The position numbers and the translations under genes are program-made. Below the pieces are notes generated by a model. That model saw only the letters and a list, made by a program, of their open reading frames with translations. It did no database searches and was not told where the DNA came from. A DNA stretch of 64,000 bases from Acidimicrobiales bacterium (lineage in GTDB: Bacteria; Actinomycetota; Acidimicrobiia; Acidimicrobiales; Acidimicrobilacustridaceae): the NCBI GenBank assembly GCA_025455885.1, contig JALOLR010000001.1:9441-73440 (forward strand). Direction: 5' to 3'. Each line of letters opens with the position of its first letter. Position 1 is the first letter of the stretch. This document shows positions 33,418 to 43,195 of this stretch, in pieces.

Positions 33418-35421
33418 TCAGGTGAGCAGCGCCCGCAGCGACGCCCGGGGGAGCCGGGCCAGGTGGGCCGAGCGGTCCTTCACGCCGTAGGACAGGACGA
33501 CGTCGTCGCCGACGGCGGCGAGGCCGGCGCAGAACTCGATCGCCGCGCCGGAGAACGAGAAGGGCGCCGAGACACCGGAGATGGTGAAGTCCCGCTCCAG
33601 GCGGACCAGGCGATGGGCGTAGGTGCGCGGCGGGTCGACGACCTCGTGCACGACGAAGAGCCAGCCGTCGCCGTCGGGCAGGCCCTGGGAGCCTCCTCGG
33701 AACGACGCCGCCCCGGGGGGTCCGGGTGACGACGTGACCGTGGACGTCGTCGCGGTCGTGAGGTCGTGGTGCAGCACCACGAGCGGGTCGCACGAGTAGA
33801 CGAGGTGGAGCTCGCCGTCGACCGCGAACGGCATCCAGTTCTTCTCGTGACGACGGGCCCGTCCGGCGTCGAGCACCGCCATCCCCTCGATGCCAACGGA
33901 CCGTCCGGGGCCGGTGGACGCGAGGGTCAGCAGCGCCATCTCGCACCACTCCCCGTCGTTGCGGTCCCGGACCGTGGCGGTGGCCACCCAGTGGCCGTCA
34001 ACGGCGACCAGGCGCACGTCCTCACATCCCCAGACCCGCGACGCGAACCGAGGGGGCCCCTCGGGGACCTCCGTCCACATCGTGTCGGAGGTCGTCCGGA
34101 GGTCCTCGTCGAGGGTGAGGAACCGGTTCCGGGTGCGGATCAGCCCGCCGTCCTCGGGGCGGGTCGTGTACACCCCGCGGTCGTCGCGTCGGTAGTTCAC
34201 GGTGCGGACCACCATGGCCGTGCCGTCCGGGCCGATGCTGGGGTTCAGCGCCGACCAGCCCGCCTCGAGATCGAGTGTGACGTCGGTGACCGTGAGGTCG
34301 GGGCAGCGGTCGCCGAGGAGGGTGAGCTGGTCGGGGCTCCAGGCGGGGCGGGGTCGGTCCAGCTCGTCGAGGGCCTGGTTGCACCACGCGAGGTTGTGGC
34401 GGACCCACGGCTCGATCTCGGGGGGCACGCCACCGGCCAACAGCTCGGTGTTGAGCTGCCGCGCGCCGAACACGTCACCGGTCCAGTAGAGCGCGATGGC
34501 GTGCTCGAACGTGAGCGCCCAGTCGTACGCCTCGCGGTGCACGAAGAGGAGATCGTCGGGCGGCGGGAGCTCACGGCCTCGCCGGGCGTAGAGCTCGGCC
34601 AGGTGGTGCTCGCCCCTGTTCCGGTGGCTCCGCGCCAGCTCGAGGAGGGGCTCGGCCCGGGTCGGGCGCATCTGCCACGCGGTGAGCAGCGCCTCGTGGG
34701 ACCCGCTCGGGTCCTCGGCGGCCAGCAGGAGCCCCAGCTGGAACTGGGCGTAGAACGTCTCCTCGTCCCACCCGCCCACGGCCACCCGCCGCCGGTAGGT
34801 CTCGATCGCCCGCCCCGTCTCCCCGAGGTCGCGGTAGGTCTGGGCCAGGTAGAAGAGCGATCGGGGGTCGTCCGGCGTCTCGGCGAGGGCCGCCTCCAAC
34901 AGTCGGCGGTCGCGCTCGAACTTGTCGCCCCGCGACCCGCCGTCGGCGTGGTGCTCGATCACCCAGGCGTCGAGCGGGGAGATGGAGAAGGGTCGGGGCG
35001 AGGCCAGGTACTCGTGGGTGGCGCCGACGTAGTGCCACTCCCGATCGCCTCGCACCAGGCGGGGGACGGCGTAGCGGAGGTCGCCGACGTGGCGGAGGTG
35101 GTAGGCGTCGGCGGTGAGCGCGGGGAGCTCGTCGAGCACCGTGACGACCATGTCGGCGTCGACGAGCAGCAGGTAGTCGGCGCTGCCCCGGGCGTGGCCC
35201 ATGAGGGAGGTGCGGTTGTGGCCGAAGTCCACCCACGGCTCCTCGACCAGGGTGCCGCGCATCCCGTCGAGCGACGCCCTGACGCGCTCGAGGGTGTCGT
35301 CCGCGGAGCCGGTGTCGACGATCGTCCAGGTGTCCACGAGGGGCCGGACCGACGCGAGGCACCGTTCGATCACGGCGGCCTCGTCACGCACGATCATCGC
35401 CACGCCGATGGTCGGCGCCAT
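33418..35421 (-). CDS. Family 2 glycosyltransferase with TPR and beta-propeller-like regions
   Basis: A 667-residue protein. Residues about 1-200 are a GT-A glycosyltransferase: [29 protein letters not shown] and the metal motif [14 protein letters not shown]-like helical middle ([22 protein letters not shown]) follows. The C-terminal 250 residues read as a five-bladed propeller of the GH43/GH130 type ([34 protein letters not shown]). Similar three-part proteins occur beside sugar-modified surface proteins. It is divergent from the collagen-like gene with a 70-bp shared gap, suggesting that it may glycosylate the Thr-rich repeats; that is inference. ATG 35421; the open frame continues antisense through the collagen gene, which is not coding. 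Confidence 0.82.
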   Translation of the reverse strand: MAPTIGVAMIVRDEAAVIERCLASVRPLVDTWTIVDTGSADDTLERVRASLDGMRGTLVEEPWVDFGHNRTSLMGHARGSADYLLLVDADMVVTVLDELPALTADAYHLRHVGDLRYAVPRLVRGDREWHYVGATHEYLASPRPFSISPLDAWVIEHHADGGSRGDKFERDRRLLEAALAETPDDPRSLFYLAQTYRDLGETGRAIETYRRRVAVGGWDEETFYAQFQLGLLLAAEDPSGSHEALLTAWQMRPTRAEPLLELARSHRNRGEHHLAELYARRGRELPPPDDLLFVHREAYDWALTFEHAIALYWTGDVFGARQLNTELLAGGVPPEIEPWVRHNLAWCNQALDELDRPRPAWSPDQLTLLGDRCPDLTVTDVTLDLEAGWSALNPSIGPDGTAMVVRTVNYRRDDRGVYTTRPEDGGLIRTRNRFLTLDEDLRTTSDTMWTEVPEGPPRFASRVWGCEDVRLVAVDGHWVATATVRDRNDGEWCEMALLTLASTGPGRSVGIEGMAVLDAGRARRHEKNWMPFAVDGELHLVYSCDPLVVLHHDLTTATTSTVTSSPGPPGAASFRGGSQGLPDGDGWLFVVHEVVDPPRTYAHRLVRLERDFTISGVSAPFSFSGAAIEFCAGLAAVGDDVVLSYGVKDRSAHLARLPRASLRALLT

Positions 35422-35491
35422 CCGTTCGTCCTCACCGTCGCCGTCTCGTTGCCGACCTAAGGTATCCGGCGAGGGGTCGCGGACGGCCTCC

Positions 35492-37501
35492 GTGGGAGCC
35501 GACGTGGACGCACCTGACGAGCTGGGCACCGGACCCGACGGCGCCGACGGCACGGGCGAGGGGCGCGTAGGCGGTCCCCTCAGCCGACGGGCCATGCTCG
35601 CCGGGATCGTGGGCACGGGGGTGCTGGTGGTGACCCAGCGGGCCCTCGCCGGCTCGCCGTTCGGCCCCGCCGCCGTCGCGCCGCCGTCGCGGGTGGCGGC
35701 GCTCGGCGGGGAGTTCTCCGCCTCGTTCGACTTCGTCTCCGGCACCACCACCGTCACCGGCACGACGGGCCTCCCGGTCGGGACCCCGGTCACCGTCACC
35801 GTCGACGCGTACCTCAACGGCGCTCCCATGCCCCCCGGTGGGTCCGCCGCCACCCGCACGGTCACCGTCGTCACGGCCGCCGACGGGTCGTTCCTGGCCG
35901 AGCCGTCGTTCGGGGGCTCGACCGACGGCGCCGCCAACCAGTTCGCCCTGACGATCTCGACCGGGTCCGACGCCGACGGCGCCTGCCTCGTCGGCTCGCT
36001 CCTCACCCCCGACCCGCCGGTCGGGCCCCCTGGTCCGGCCGGACCGGTCGGACCCGAGGGCGCGGCGGGCCCCGACGGGCCGACCGGCCCCACGGGTCCC
36101 GGCGGGACGTCATCACCCGGTCCGACAGGCCCCACCGGAGCGACCGGTCCGGTGGGCCCGGTGGGCGAGATCGGGGAGGAGGGTCCCGTCGGTCCCACCG
36201 GTCCCACGGGCATCGTCGGCCCCCGCGGCCCGGTGGGTCCCACCGGTGCGGTCGGACCCACCGGGGTGGTCGGTCCCACCGGTCCCACGGGCCCGGTCCC
36301 GGTCTTCTTCTCTCCGGTGGGTGCCGCCGACAGGCGGGCGTCGGTCGCCGCCGCGCCCTCGGCGACGATCGCCGCCGCGGCGATCGTGCCCGGCGCCGCT
36401 CCCGGTCCGACCGGAGTCGTCGGTCCGACCGGTCCGACCGGCGCTTCGGGCTCGTCGACTGCAGGTCCGACCGGTGCTCCGGGGCCTTCGGGCACGCCCG
36501 GCCCGACGGGTCCGACCGGCTCGCTCGGTCCAACGGGGTCCGCCGGACCCGTCGGGCCGACCGGCGAGCCCGGTGATGTGGGCGTCGTCGGTCCGACCGG
36601 TCCGGTGGGGGCGACCGGTGCGACCGGAGGGACGGGCCCTACGGGTCCGACGGGGCCCGTCGGACCCACCGGCCCCTTCTTCGGTCTCGGTCCGACTGGT
36701 CCGACCGGTGCGGTGGGGGCGACCGGTGCGATCGGTGCCCTCGGGGCCTCGACGGTGTCGTCCGGTGGGCGAGGCGCGGCGCTGCCGTCGGGCCCGTCGC
36801 GCACGGGCTCACGGATGCTCCCGTCCACGGTCTCGGCGGTCGGTGACCTGGTCCTTCCGCCCGGTCCGACCGGGCCCACCGGTCCGACCGGCCCGACCGG
36901 CCCTGCCGGGGTGACCGGCCCCAGTGGGCCGACCGGTCCTGCCGGCGCCGACGTCATCGGTCCGACCGGTCCGGCCGGTGCGACTGGTCCGACCGGTCCG
37001 TTCGGCCAGACCGGTCCTGCGGGTCCGACCGGCGTGACCGGTCCGACGGGCCCCGCCGGTCCCGTCGGTCCTGCGGGTCCGACCGGTCCCGACGGTCCGA
37101 CGGGACCCGTCGGTCTGATCGGTCCGACCGGCCCGGAGGGCGATGGTGCGACGGGCCCGATTGGTGCGACGGGCCCGACTGGTCCGATTGGTGCGACGGG
37201 CCCGATTGGTGCGACGGGCCCGACTGGTCCGATTGGTGCGACGGGCCCGACTGGTTCGATCGGCCCGACCGGCCCGACGGGTTCGATCGGCCCGACCGGC
37301 CCGACCGGCCAGCCGCTCGCGTCCGACACCCGGGCCGTCGACGGCCAACCGGTCGTGTTCCACGACCCGTTCGTCGGGGCGCTCGTTCCCGGCGACGACT
37401 GCCCGGCCCCACCGGCGCCCGATCCCGACGCCCAGGGCGCCGGGGCCGAGGCCACCGAGGCCGCCGAGGCGACGCAGGCCACCCCGAGGTTCACCGGCTG
37501 A
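35492..37501 (+). CDS. Tat-exported collagen-like Gly-Pro-Thr repeat protein
   Basis: A 669-residue predicted surface protein. A twin-arginine signal ([18 protein letters not shown], cleavage after RALA) lies about 30 residues in. Residues about 65-170 look like a beta-sandwich ([26 protein letters not shown]). From about residue 172 to 610 the chain is collagen-like Gly-X-Y, dominated by GPT, with two breaks (around 36302-36405 and 36740-36865). The C-terminus (about 60 residues) is Ala/Glu/Pro rich and lacks LPXTG or a membrane helix. Bacterial collagens such as BclA carry O-glycans on GPT threonines. Start GTG 35492 is favoured, GTG 35504 is possible. Confidence 0.85.
   Translation: MGADVDAPDELGTGPDGADGTGEGRVGGPLSRRAMLAGIVGTGVLVVTQRALAGSPFGPAAVAPPSRVAALGGEFSASFDFVSGTTTVTGTTGLPVGTPVTVTVDAYLNGAPMPPGGSAATRTVTVVTAADGSFLAEPSFGGSTDGAANQFALTISTGSDADGACLVGSLLTPDPPVGPPGPAGPVGPEGAAGPDGPTGPTGPGGTSSPGPTGPTGATGPVGPVGEIGEEGPVGPTGPTGIVGPRGPVGPTGAVGPTGVVGPTGPTGPVPVFFSPVGAADRRASVAAAPSATIAAAAIVPGAAPGPTGVVGPTGPTGASGSSTAGPTGAPGPSGTPGPTGPTGSLGPTGSAGPVGPTGEPGDVGVVGPTGPVGATGATGGTGPTGPTGPVGPTGPFFGLGPTGPTGAVGATGAIGALGASTVSSGGRGAALPSGPSRTGSRMLPSTVSAVGDLVLPPGPTGPTGPTGPTGPAGVTGPSGPTGPAGADVIGPTGPAGATGPTGPFGQTGPAGPTGVTGPTGPAGPVGPAGPTGPDGPTGPVGLIGPTGPEGDGATGPIGATGPTGPIGATGPIGATGPTGPIGATGPTGSIGPTGPTGSIGPTGPTGQPLASDTRAVDGQPVVFHDPFVGALVPGDDCPAPPAPDPDAQGAGAEATEAAEATQATPRFTG
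37143..37313 (+). repeat. Tandem 18/27-bp repeats inside the collagen-like gene
   Basis: Near-identical units beginning GGTGCGACGGGCCCGA alternate as 18 bp (GATGPI) and 27 bp (GATGPTGPI), then decay to GPTGPTGSI units. The DNA identity is far higher than in the earlier GPT repeats, which suggests recent expansion. Confidence 0.75.
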
Positions 37502-37542
37502 ACACCGGTCCCGCTCGTCTGGCCCCCCTGCAACGGGCTGCC

Positions 37543-37548
37543 TAGGCT
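37543..37548 (+). promoter_or_regulatory. -10 box TAGGCT for the SDR gene
   Basis: TAGGCT lies 8 nt before ATG 37557, no Shine-Dalgarno. Confidence 0.5.
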
Positions 37549-37556
37549 CGCCGGCC

Positions 37557-38336
37557 ATGGACATCAACGGCATCTCAGCAATCGTCACGGGCGGCGCGTC
37601 CGGCATCGGCGAGGCCTCGGCCCGTCAGCTGGCGGAGCGGGGCGCCAAGGTCGTCATCGCCGACCTCAACGACGACAAGGGCAACGCTGTCGCCACCGAG
37701 CTGGGCGGCGCGTTCTGCCATGTCGACGTGACCGACGTCGACGAGGTCGTGGCCGCCGTCGAGACCGCCAAGGAGATGGGCCCGCTGCGCGCCGTCGTCA
37801 ACTCCGCGGGCATCGGCGCCGCCAGCCGCACCATCGGCAAGGACGGCAGCTACGACTCGGCGTTCAACCTCGACTACTGGCGCAAGGTGATCGACATCAA
37901 CCTGACCGGCACCTTCAACGTGATCCGCCTGGCGGCGACGGCGATGGGGCAGACCGACCCGCTCGACGAGTCCGGCGAGCGCGGCGCCATCGTGAACATG
38001 GCGTCCGTCGCCGCCTTCGACGGCCAGATCGGCCAGGCCGCCTACTCCGCCTCCAAGGGGGGGATCGTCGGCATGACCCTCCCCATCGCCCGCGACCTCG
38101 CCGTCGTCGGCGTGCGGGTCAACACCGTGGCCCCGGGGCTCATCGACACGCCCATCTACGGGGAGGGCGAGGGCTCGGAGGCGTTCAAGGCCAACCTGTC
38201 CAAGGACGTGCTGTTCCCCAAGCGCCTCGGCTACGCCGACGAGCTGGCCAGCATGGTCCTCGAGCTCGTGACGAACTCCTACATGAACGCCCAGACCATC
38301 AGGGTCGACGGCGGCGCCCGCCTCGGCCCGAAGTGA
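37557..38336 (+). CDS. Short-chain dehydrogenase (3-hydroxyacyl-CoA dehydrogenase type 2-like)
   Basis: A 259-residue classical SDR. NAD binding is [11 protein letters not shown] with D in VIADLND, the NSAG segment is present, and the catalytic S-Y-K triad is in [23 protein letters not shown]. The body, including the insertion [20 protein letters not shown] and [22 protein letters not shown], resembles HSD17B10-like 3-hydroxyacyl-CoA dehydrogenases. It probably oxidises a hydroxyacyl-CoA or steroid. Transcribed alone. Confidence 0.9.
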   Translation: MDINGISAIVTGGASGIGEASARQLAERGAKVVIADLNDDKGNAVATELGGAFCHVDVTDVDEVVAAVETAKEMGPLRAVVNSAGIGAASRTIGKDGSYDSAFNLDYWRKVIDINLTGTFNVIRLAATAMGQTDPLDESGERGAIVNMASVAAFDGQIGQAAYSASKGGIVGMTLPIARDLAVVGVRVNTVAPGLIDTPIYGEGEGSEAFKANLSKDVLFPKRLGYADELASMVLELVTNSYMNAQTIRVDGGARLGPK

Positions 38337-38413
38337 CGTTTCGGCCGGCGGGTGGGTGATCGGCCGAACCGCTCGCCTCTCCCACAGATCGCCCCGATCC
38401 GCGAGCGCTCCCT

Positions 38414-38463
38414 GAACTGTTGAGTCCCCAGCTCGGATCGCCGAGCCGGGAACGCAACAGTTC
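38414..38463. repeat. Dispersed hairpin repeat, copy 3 (best preserved)
   Basis: GAACTGTTG and CAACAGTTC form a 9-bp outer stem. Inside, GCTCGG and CCGAGC form a 6-bp stem with ATCG loop. The element lies 78 bp after the SDR gene, in the 223-bp gap before DUF427; nothing else is evident in that gap. It may be a REP-like element or a terminator. Confidence 0.65.
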
Positions 38464-38559
38464 GGGACGGGGCCGTCCGGAACAGAAGGGGCCCGGTGGC
38501 GGGTTGACGAGAGGGACGGGGACGCCCCCCGCCCGGATCGAACCCAGGGAGACGACGAC

Positions 38560-38844
38560 ATGGCCAAGGCCACGTGGAACGGTGCAGTGCTCGCCGAGAG
38601 CGACACGACGGTGGTGGTCGAGGGCAACCACTACTTCCCCCCGGCGAGCCTGAACGACGAGTACTTCGTCGACAGCGCCACCACCAGCGTCTGCCCGTGG
38701 AAGGGCACCGCCGCCTACCGCAGCGTCGTCGTCGACGGCGAGACCAACGCCGACGCCGCCTGGTACTACCCCGCCCCGAAGGACGCCGCAGCCGAGATCA
38801 AGGACCACGTGGCGTTCTGGCGCGGCGTGACCGTCGAGGCCTGA
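38560..38844 (+). CDS. DUF427 domain protein
   Basis: A 94-residue DUF427 protein. The conserved ATWNGAVLAESD, VEGNHYFPP, TTSVCPWKGTAAYRSV and AWYYPAPKDAAAEIKDHVAFW segments span its full length. The fold is a small beta-structure of unknown function, common next to redox genes. ATG 38560 is preceded by CAGGGAG. Confidence 0.92.
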   Translation: MAKATWNGAVLAESDTTVVVEGNHYFPPASLNDEYFVDSATTSVCPWKGTAAYRSVVVDGETNADAAWYYPAPKDAAAEIKDHVAFWRGVTVEA

Positions 38845-38871
38845 GAGCGGTCCGTCGGGACACGGGCGGCG

Positions 38872-39900
38872 TCAGCGACGCTTGTCCCGCGACACCTCCC
38901 TGGCCATCTTCGAGAAGCGCCGGCCGGCCCGGCGGGCCGCCGCAGGATCGGCCCGCTCCCGGGCCGCCTCGGTCTCGGCGAGCAGCGCCCGCCAACGCGC
39001 CACCCGGGCCGCGTCGAGCTCACCGGCGTCGAGCGCCGCCCGGATCGCGCAGCCGGGCTCGGTGTCGTGCCCGCAGTCACTGAAGCGGCACGTCTCGGCC
39101 ACCTCGGTCACCTCGGCGAAGGTCTCCTCCACCGCGTCGGCCTCTCCGACCAGCCCCACCTCCCGGATGCCGGGGGTGTCGATCAGCACACCGCCGTCGG
39201 AGAGCAGGTGCAGCTCCCTGGTGGTGGTGGTGTGGCGCCCTTTGGCGTCACCGGTCCGGACGTCGCCGGTGAGGGCCACCTCGGTGCCCAGCAGTGCGTT
39301 CACGATGCTCGACTTCCCGGCGCCGGACTCGCCGAGGAGGGCGACCGTCCGACCCGTGATCAATTCGTACAGCTCCTCGACGCCGACCCCCTCCCTCACC
39401 GAGGTCACGACCACCGCCACCCCGGGGTTCCCGGCCCGCACCTCGGCGGCGGCCGCATCGGGATCGGCCGTGTCGGGGCCCGCGGCCTTGGTGAGCACCA
39501 CCACCGGCTCGGCGCCCGCGTCGTGGGCGATCGCCGTGCCCCGCTGGATGCGACCGTCCTTCACCGGCCGATCGAGCCCGCACACCAGCAACAGCCGGTC
39601 GACGTTGGCGGCGAGCGGTTGCTCCCCGCCCCCGTGGACGGCCCGGCGGCGCAGGAGGGAGCGGCGGGGGAGGACCGTCACGATCTCGCCGTCGACCACC
39701 GCCACCCAGTCGCCCACCGTCGGCTCGGGGTCGAGGCGGCGGGTGAACATGACGGTCCGGGCCTCGCCGTCGAGGGCCAGCACGAGACCGGCCCCGTGGT
39801 GCTCGAGCACCCGGGCCGGCTCGGCGCGCGGATCCACGGCCCCGAGAGCGACGTCCCACTCGTCGTCCCATCCGAGCGGGACCAGCGATGCCCTCGTCAT
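38872..39900 (-). CDS. rsgA: Ribosome small-subunit GTPase RsgA
   Basis: A 342-residue circularly permuted GTPase that assists 30S maturation. An OB-fold N-terminus is followed by the permuted motifs VVLTKAAG (G4), GESGAGKSS (G1), IDTPGIREVG (G3), and the zinc ligands CRFSDCGHDTEPGC. ATG 39900. The C-terminus ends in a basic, arginine-rich tail. Confidence 0.94.
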   Translation of the reverse strand: MTRASLVPLGWDDEWDVALGAVDPRAEPARVLEHHGAGLVLALDGEARTVMFTRRLDPEPTVGDWVAVVDGEIVTVLPRRSLLRRRAVHGGGEQPLAANVDRLLLVCGLDRPVKDGRIQRGTAIAHDAGAEPVVVLTKAAGPDTADPDAAAAEVRAGNPGVAVVVTSVREGVGVEELYELITGRTVALLGESGAGKSSIVNALLGTEVALTGDVRTGDAKGRHTTTTRELHLLSDGGVLIDTPGIREVGLVGEADAVEETFAEVTEVAETCRFSDCGHDTEPGCAIRAALDAGELDAARVARWRALLAETEAARERADPAAARRAGRRFSKMAREVSRDKRR

Positions 39901-39985
39901 CGGGGTGCGGCGTCGGTGATGTCCACGCCGTCGCGACGGTAGCGGACCCGGCCCACCGGCTGGTCGGCCCGTCGCCCGGCGCCGG

Positions 39986-40453
39986 TCAGGACGGCTCGGC
40001 GCTCCCGGTGGTCACCAGGCGGTCGAGGCGCTCGAGGGTCCGCTCCATGCCGGCGGGGTGCTTCGAGGGGTACCCCATCAGCTCGATGCCGAGCGGGAAG
40101 CGGGCCGTGGACCAGTCGAACGTCTCGGTCACGCGGGTGCCCCCGTCGGTGGGCTCGAGCCGGTACCGCCAGCGGTGCCGTCCGAGGTGCTGCCAGGCGA
40201 TCAGCCGGTCGGGTTCGAACTCCACGACCTCGTTCTTGATCACGTAGGGCATCCCCATGCGCATCCCCATCGAGAACTTCGAACCCATCGTCAGCGTCTC
40301 GTCCTCGCCCCGGGCGCGTTGCACGGTTCCCGACCCGTCGATGACGGCGTGCTGGGACGGGTCGACGAGGACCGCGAAGATGGCGGCCGGCTCGGCGGCG
40401 ATGACGCGCGACACCGAGACCTGGCGGGGGCCCTGGACGGGATGATCGGCCAT
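39986..40453 (-). CDS. SRPBCC family protein
   Basis: A 155-residue START/SRPBCC-fold protein (polyketide cyclase-like). VSVSRVIAAEPAAIFAVLVDPSQHAVID is the typical opening, with KNEVVEFEPDRLIAWQH and GGTRVTETFDWS. Ligand unknown. It lies directly after the epimerase gene with almost no gap and is probably co-transcribed. Confidence 0.87.
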   Translation of the reverse strand: MADHPVQGPRQVSVSRVIAAEPAAIFAVLVDPSQHAVIDGSGTVQRARGEDETLTMGSKFSMGMRMGMPYVIKNEVVEFEPDRLIAWQHLGRHRWRYRLEPTDGGTRVTETFDWSTARFPLGIELMGYPSKHPAGMERTLERLDRLVTTGSAEPS

Positions 40454-40454
40454 C

Positions 40455-41366
40455 TCAGGCCGCCTCGGGGAGATCGAGCATCGATCGCAGCGCGCTCTCG
40501 AGATCCGGATGGGCGAACTCGAAGCCGTGCTCGAGCAGCACGCCGGGCGTCACCCGGGCGCTCGTGAACAGCAGTGCCTCGGCCAGCTCGGAGCCGAGCA
40601 GGAGCTTCGGGCCGAAGGCCGGCACGGGGAGCGCGGTGGGCCGGCGCAACACGGCGCCGAGGGTCTTCGTGAGCTCCGCGTTGGTGACGGGCTCGGGGGC
40701 CACGGCGTTCACCGGCCCGGCCACCTCGTTGTCGAGCAGCCAGCGGATCACCCCGACCTCGTCGTCGAGCGAGATCCAGCTCCACCACTGGGTGCCCTTG
40801 CCCATGCGGCCACCCAGCCCGAACCGGAACAGCGGGAGGAGCTTGGCCAGCGCCCCGCCGGCGGGGCTCAGCACGATCCCGGTGCGCAGGAACGGGACGC
40901 GGATGCCGGCCTCCGCCGCAGGGGCGGCGGCGGCCTCCCACTGCACCACCACGTCGGCGAGGAAGTCGTCAGCCGGCGTCTCGCTCTCGTCGGTCGGGGT
41001 GTCGCCGGTGTCCCCGTAGATCCCGATGGCGGAGCCGCTCACCAGGACCGATGGCGGGGCGTCGAGCCCGGCGAGGGTGCGGGCCAGCAGCGAGGTGCCC
41101 TTCGTGCGGCTCTCGAGCACCTGGCGCTTGTAGCTGTCGGTCCAGCGCTTGTCGCCGATGCCCGCACCGGCGAGGTGGACCACTGCGTCCATGGCCTCGA
41201 GACCCTGGGCGTCGATCGTGCCCTCCATCGGGTCCCATCGCACGGCGCGCTCGCCGGCCAGGGGCGGGCGGCGGACGACGGACGTGACCTCGTGGCCGTC
41301 GGCGGACAGGGAGCGGACCAGGGCGGAGCCGATCAGGCCGGTCGAACCGGTGACTGCGATCTTCAT
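40455..41366 (-). CDS. TIGR01777 family epimerase
   Basis: A 303-residue NAD(P)-binding extended SDR with the N-terminal KIAVTGSTGLIGSALVRSL and the family's DUF1731 C-terminal region (VPAFGPKLLLGSELAEALLFTSARVTPGVL). The signature WWSWISLDDEVG is present. Members include the cell-division-associated SulA/YfcH-type proteins; substrate unknown. ATG 41366 is chosen over an upstream in-frame ATG at 41384 since it begins at the dinucleotide-binding strand. Confidence 0.9.
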   Translation of the reverse strand: MKIAVTGSTGLIGSALVRSLSADGHEVTSVVRRPPLAGERAVRWDPMEGTIDAQGLEAMDAVVHLAGAGIGDKRWTDSYKRQVLESRTKGTSLLARTLAGLDAPPSVLVSGSAIGIYGDTGDTPTDESETPADDFLADVVVQWEAAAAPAAEAGIRVPFLRTGIVLSPAGGALAKLLPLFRFGLGGRMGKGTQWWSWISLDDEVGVIRWLLDNEVAGPVNAVAPEPVTNAELTKTLGAVLRRPTALPVPAFGPKLLLGSELAEALLFTSARVTPGVLLEHGFEFAHPDLESALRSMLDLPEAA

Positions 41367-41417
41367 GCCGGGTGCAACCACCACCCTCCCGCTGGTATGC
41401 CCGCGGCGGGGGGCCGG

Positions 41418-41423
41418 TAACCT
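41418..41423 (+). promoter_or_regulatory. -10 box TAACCT for the small membrane peptide
   Basis: TAACCT lies 8 nt before GTG 41432. Confidence 0.5.
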
Positions 41424-41431
41424 CGGATCCC

Positions 41432-41521
41432 GTGAGCACCCGCAAGCTGATCCTGCTGTCCTTGGCCTGCGGGCTCGCCATCCTGGCCGCGTTCGCCGTG
41501 CAGCTCGTGATCGCCCGCTGA
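41432..41521 (+). CDS. 29-residue single-helix membrane peptide
   Basis: GTG 41432 opens MSTRKLILLSLACGLAIL and 11 more residues, ending QLVIAR. A basic N-terminus (RK) followed by about 23 hydrophobic residues gives a single membrane helix. The start is preceded by a leaderless-type -10. It lies 115 bp before the ATP-grasp gene and may be the first gene of that operon, although a second promoter at 41624 exists. No function can be assigned. Confidence 0.6.
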   Translation: MSTRKLILLSLACGLAILAAFAVQLVIAR

Positions 41522-41623
41522 GGCCTCTCGCCGGGCGGGCACGGGCGTTTCACCTCCGTTGTCCTTGTGTGAACGAGGTGTGAAGGTGCGACGGGCTGCT
41601 TGGCATCGCGTCGGGCCGACCTC

Positions 41624-41629
41624 TACGGT
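41624..41629 (+). promoter_or_regulatory. -10 box TACGGT for the ATP-grasp operon
   Basis: TACGGT lies 6 nt before GTG 41636. Confidence 0.5.
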
Positions 41630-41635
41630 CGGGGA

Positions 41636-43195
41636 GTGCCAGGTGATCTGTTCCGGGAGTACCGGACCGAGGGATTCTTCGACGAGGTCTTCTCCGAGGA
41701 CGGCAAGGTGCGGGGCCACTACGAGGCCCTGGTCGATCGGCTCTCGCAGTTCGACGCCGACGACCTGGCGCGTCGTGAGCGGCGCCGGGACGCCGCGTTC
41801 CGCAGTCAGGGCATCACCTTCACCGTGTACGGCGAGGGTGAGGGCATCGAGCGGACCTTCCCGATGGATCTCCTGCCCAGGGTGGTCCCGGCCGACGAGT
41901 GGGACCACATCGAGGCCGGCCTCGTCCAGCGGGTGACCGCCCTCAACCGCTTCCTCGACGACCTGTACGTGGGAGAACGGGCGGCGGTCCACGACGGCAT
42001 CGTCCCGTGGTGGCTGGTGTCGAGCTCCGACGGCTTCGCCCGGGAGGCGTTCGGCGTCCCGATGCCGCTGGGGGCCCGCTGCCTCGTGGCCGGCAGCGAC
42101 CTCGTGCGCGACGCCGAGGGCACCTACCGGGTGCTCGAGGACAACCTCCGCAACCCGAGCGGCATCTCCTACGTGGTCGAGAACCGCGTGGCCATGACCC
42201 GCCTGCTGCCCCACGTCTTCGCCGACACCCCGGTGCGACCCGTCGACCACTACGGCCGGTCGTTCCTCGGTGCGTTGAGCCGGGTGGCGCCTCCGGCGGC
42301 GGGGGAGAACCCCACGATCGTCGTGCTCACGCCCGGTGTCTACAACTCGGCGTACTTCGAGCACGTGTTCCTCGCCGCCCACATGGGCGTCGAGCTCGTC
42401 GAGGGCCGCGACCTCGTCGTCGACGACCACGTCGTCTACATGCGCACCACCCGGGGCCTGAAGCGGGTCGACGTCATCTACCGGCGCATCGACGACGACT
42501 TCCTCGACCCGGTGGTCTTCCGCCCCGACTCCACCCTCGGGGTGCCGGGCCTGCTGGCCGCGGTGCGGGCCGGCAACGTCACCGTCACCAACGCCATCGG
42601 CAACGGCGTGGCCGACGACAAGGCCGTCTACGCCTACGTGCCCGAGATGGTCCGGTACTACCTGGGGGAGGAGCCGCTGCTCCCCAACGTCGAGACCTAC
42701 CTGCTCTGGGACGAGGACCAGCGCCACGCCGTGCTCGACCGGCTCGACGAGCTCGTCGTGAAGCCGGTCGCCGAGGCGGGCGGCTACGGGATCACGATCG
42801 GGCCGGCCGCATCCGACGAGGAGCTGGCGATCTGCCGGCGCAAGATCCTCGCCGATCCCCGCAACTGGATCGCCCAGGAGGTCGTCTCGCTGTCGCGCCA
42901 CCCGACGCTCGACGGCGACCACCTCGAGGGACGTCATGTCGACCTGCGGCCGTTCGTGCTGACCAGCGACGCCGTCGAGGTGATCCCGGGGGGCCTCACC
43001 CGTGTCGCCATGCGCAAGGGCTCACTGGTGGTCAACTCCTCCCAGGGTGGCGGGTCGAAGGACACGTGGGTCCTCGCCCGCACCGCTGCCGACCTCGAGG
43101 ACGAGGAGGCCGCGCTGCGGGCCAAGAAGGCCGACGACCTGGTGGCCACCGGCCGTCACCGGGCCGTGTCGGTCGACGAGGGGGCCACCGTCTGA
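41636..43195 (+). CDS. Circularly permuted ATP-grasp protein (DUF404/DUF407)
   Basis: A 519-residue ATP-grasp of the circularly permuted type. Key stretches are FTVYGEGEGIERTFPMDLLPR, YRVLEDNLRNPSGISYVVENR, the ADDKAVYAYVPEMVRYYLGEEPLLPNVETY segment and VVKPVAEAGGYGI. The family is predicted to join carboxylates to amines (peptide-like ligation). It is followed without gap by alpha-E and transglutaminase genes, an association described in comparative genomics as a likely peptide synthesis or modification system, but unproven. Start GTG 41636. Confidence 0.9.
   Translation: MPGDLFREYRTEGFFDEVFSEDGKVRGHYEALVDRLSQFDADDLARRERRRDAAFRSQGITFTVYGEGEGIERTFPMDLLPRVVPADEWDHIEAGLVQRVTALNRFLDDLYVGERAAVHDGIVPWWLVSSSDGFAREAFGVPMPLGARCLVAGSDLVRDAEGTYRVLEDNLRNPSGISYVVENRVAMTRLLPHVFADTPVRPVDHYGRSFLGALSRVAPPAAGENPTIVVLTPGVYNSAYFEHVFLAAHMGVELVEGRDLVVDDHVVYMRTTRGLKRVDVIYRRIDDDFLDPVVFRPDSTLGVPGLLAAVRAGNVTVTNAIGNGVADDKAVYAYVPEMVRYYLGEEPLLPNVETYLLWDEDQRHAVLDRLDELVVKPVAEAGGYGITIGPAASDEELAICRRKILADPRNWIAQEVVSLSRHPTLDGDHLEGRHVDLRPFVLTSDAVEVIPGGLTRVAMRKGSLVVNSSQGGGSKDTWVLARTAADLEDEEAALRAKKADDLVATGRHRAVSVDEGATV

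Noticed and set aside
36003-37320. Repeat region as a CRISPR array
   Set aside because: Units follow a 9-bp coding period without unique spacers and encode Gly-X-Y.
33418-37533. 1371-residue minus-strand frame through the collagen gene
   Set aside because: The upstream two thirds are the antisense of GGN-CCN-ACN repeats, which read as GPV-like repeats on the other strand; only the part from ATG 35421 has a real protein family.
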